Notes under the pieces: generated by a model
Told to the model about the DNA's origin: nothing
Seen by the model: the letters and a program-made list of their open reading frames with translations, nothing else
The model's database searches: none
Part shown: positions 5,595 through 6,844 of the stretch, in pieces
Numbering within the stretch: the stretch's first letter is position 1
How the letters are laid out: the number at the start of each line of letters is the position of its first letter
DNA from: Anaerolineales bacterium
Lineage (GTDB): Bacteria; Chloroflexota; Anaerolineae; Anaerolineales; DRMV01
Assembly: GCA_027026295.1 (NCBI GenBank)
Contig: JALVOR010000042.1
Location: forward strand, 1-6,844
Length of the DNA: 6,844 bases
Direction: 5' to 3'
Translations under genes and position numbers: made by a program

Positions 5595-6260
5595 ATGTGC
5601 GGACGATTTACCCTCACCCTCACCGCCGAAGGCCTCGCCAACGCCTTCGAGCAATTCGCCTGGCCGCCTGAAATCCAGCCCCGCTACAACATCGCCCCGG
5701 GGCAACCTGTCCTCGCCATACCCAACGACGGCAGCGGGCAGGCAACCCATTTCCTCTGGGGTTTCATCCCTGCGTGGGCAAAAGACCCGCGGCGCTACCG
5801 CTTCATCAATGCCCGCGCCGAAACTGCCGCCCAAAAGCCCGCCTTCCGCAATGCCTTTCGCCGGCGGCGCTGCCTGGTTCTTGCCGACGGCTTCTACGAA
5901 TGGCACGGCAGCGGTAAACAGCGCCAGCCTTACTACTTCACGTTGCGCGGCCGCAAGCCCTTTGCCATCGCCGCCATTTGGGAAACCTGGCACGGCCCCC
6001 ACGGCGAGGAACTCGACGGCTGCGCGCTGCTGACCACCCAGGCCAACGCCGTGGTCGCGCCCGTGCACAAGCGTATGCCGGTCATCTTGCCGCCAGAAGC
6101 CTTCACCGCATGGCTGGCGCCGGGCGAAGCGTATCCTGAGCGCCTGCAAACCCTGCTGAAACCTTACCCTGCTGAAGCCATGCAGGGCTGGCCGGTTTCT
6201 GCAGCGGTCAACAGCCCCCGCACCGACGCCCCTCACCTCATCGAGGCGGTCGTGCCATGA
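5595..6260 (+). CDS. yedK: SRAP domain protein (YedK/HMCES family), abasic-site DNA-protein crosslinker
   Basis: This 221-residue protein is a complete SRAP protein. The family covalently traps abasic sites in single-stranded DNA through a thiazolidine formed by the N-terminal Cys2, protecting them during replication; older annotation calls it SOS response-associated peptidase. Visible active-site elements are MCGRF (Cys2, Arg4), NARAE (72-76), GFYEW (99-103, Glu102) and HKRMPV (158-163, His158), matching the E. coli YedK residues in order and spacing. YNIAPGQ (31-37) and FLWGFIPAW (53-61) are also family hallmarks. The start is certain because Cys2 must follow the initiator Met. There is no good ribosome binding site and the gene starts 12 nt after the transporter stop, so coupled translation is likely. 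Its last four bases overlap the next start (ATGA). No LexA-like site is evident nearby. Confidence 0.95.
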   Translation: MCGRFTLTLTAEGLANAFEQFAWPPEIQPRYNIAPGQPVLAIPNDGSGQATHFLWGFIPAWAKDPRRYRFINARAETAAQKPAFRNAFRRRRCLVLADGFYEWHGSGKQRQPYYFTLRGRKPFAIAAIWETWHGPHGEELDGCALLTTQANAVVAPVHKRMPVILPPEAFTAWLAPGEAYPERLQTLLKPYPAEAMQGWPVSAAVNSPRTDAPHLIEAVVP

Positions 6261-6844
6261 TTGCCGGGGTGGTGCTGGCAGCGGGGCAGGCGCGGCGCAT
6301 GGGCGGCAAACTCAAACAATGCCTGCCATGCCGCGACGAGGCGTTAGTGCATCGCGCCGCGCGCGTGTTGTTAGAAGCCCAACTGCAGCCGGTGGTCGTG
6401 GTCACGGGGGCAGGCGCAGACCAGGTGGGGGAAGCCATCGCTGACCTGCCCGTGGAAACCGTTTTCAACCCCCAATGGGAAGCCGGGCAAAGCACGTCGG
6501 TGCGCGCCGCCATTCGGGCGCTGGAAACACATGCCCCCGCCGCAGCCATTGTGCTCCCCGCCGATCAGCCTTTCGTGCCCGTAACGCTCATCCATCATTT
6601 GCAAAAAATCTGGCGCGACACTGCCACCCCCATTGTCACCACGTTCATCGCCGGGCAGCCCAGCACGCCGGTGCTCTTAGATGCTGCCGTTTTCCCCCAT
6701 TTGCTCACCCTTACAGGCGACCAGGGCGCACGGGCGCTTTTCGGGCGCTTTTCGCCTGCTCGCGCTCACTGGCACGACACGCGCGCCCGCGTCGAAATCG
6801 ATACGCCCGAAGATTATCGCCGCTGGTGCTTTGACGAGCAGTGA
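6257..6844 (+). CDS. MobA/MocA-like molybdopterin nucleotidyltransferase family protein
   Basis: This 195-residue soluble Rossmann-like nucleotidyltransferase starts with the NTP-binding LAAGQARRMG (7-16) and a lysine-containing GGKLKQCLP. PADQPFV (101-107) carries the metal-binding Asp, GQSTSVR (77-83) and TGDQGAR (153-159) follow the MocA pattern, and IDTPEDY (181-187) is the usual C-terminal motif. MocA adds CMP to molybdopterin to give the dinucleotide used by xanthine dehydrogenase-type enzymes, while MobA adds GMP; related proteins of this family act on other substrates. The gene overlaps the SRAP stop by ATGA (6257-6260), so it is translationally coupled. It ends with TGA on the last base of the window, and further operon members may follow. 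Its presence near a tungsten-pterin locus is suggestive, but AOR-type enzymes use pterin without an added nucleotide, so a direct link is unproven. Confidence 0.85.
   Translation: MIAGVVLAAGQARRMGGKLKQCLPCRDEALVHRAARVLLEAQLQPVVVVTGAGADQVGEAIADLPVETVFNPQWEAGQSTSVRAAIRALETHAPAAAIVLPADQPFVPVTLIHHLQKIWRDTATPIVTTFIAGQPSTPVLLDAAVFPHLLTLTGDQGARALFGRFSPARAHWHDTRARVEIDTPEDYRRWCFDEQ

Noticed and set aside
5481..6236. 251-codon open frame on the minus strand opposite the SRAP gene
   Set aside because: Antisense shadow of a gene with complete SRAP active-site residues; composition is not protein-like.

Overview
The window is bacterial, GC-rich in its coding parts and gene-dense. Its core is a tungsten-enzyme locus. 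An aldehyde:ferredoxin oxidoreductase (AOR) gene on the + strand runs toward a minus-strand operon encoding an AbrB-fused radical SAM 'tungsten-oxidoreductase maturase', a MoaD/ThiS-like sulfur carrier and a small protein resembling the C-terminal domain of Thermus MoaD-related proteins. This mix of AOR, Cmo/W-type radical SAM maturase and Thermus-like MoaD partner, with this composition, suggests a thermophilic or anaerobic bacterium. Chloroflexota (Anaerolineae-like) is my best guess, but this is inference only because no phylogenetic marker is present.

Layout. Positions 1-112 look like one end of an insertion sequence, with two 16-bp direct repeats; its transposase would lie outside the window. 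Positions 113-391 are non-coding leader with a weak candidate promoter. Positions 392-2215 hold the AOR, followed by a strong hairpin terminator (2238-2274) that sits between the convergent genes and can work in both directions. Positions 4239 down to 2327 hold the minus-strand operon: radical SAM maturase, then moaD after a 54-nt gap, then the MoaD-partner protein, whose ATG overlaps the moaD stop (TAATG). Its promoter is a consensus extended -10 box (TGGTATAAT) shortly before the maturase.

The divergent spacer 4240-4673 holds a 155-bp MITE-like element (4420-4574) with 16-bp terminal inverted repeats (15/16 identical) and flanking ACAGA copies. Between it and the maturase promoter is a small terminator-like hairpin. 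The + strand then carries a tightly packed cluster: an EamA/DMT-type transporter (4674-5582), a SRAP/YedK abasic-site protein (5595-6260), and a MobA/MocA-like nucleotidyltransferase (6257-6844) that overlaps the SRAP gene by 4 nt and ends on the last base of the window.

How they may work together: the MoaD-like protein would supply sulfur for the pterin dithiolene, AOR would use the tungsten-pterin cofactor and a [4Fe-4S] cluster to oxidise aldehydes with ferredoxin, and the radical SAM protein probably modifies AOR or its cofactor. The MobA/MocA-like protein belongs to a family that attaches nucleotides to molybdopterin, so it may be functionally related, but this is not shown. The most interesting points are the split MoaD / MoaD-partner pair with its exposed Gly-Gly end, the AbrB-type domain on the maturase, and the MITE between the two divergent transcription units.
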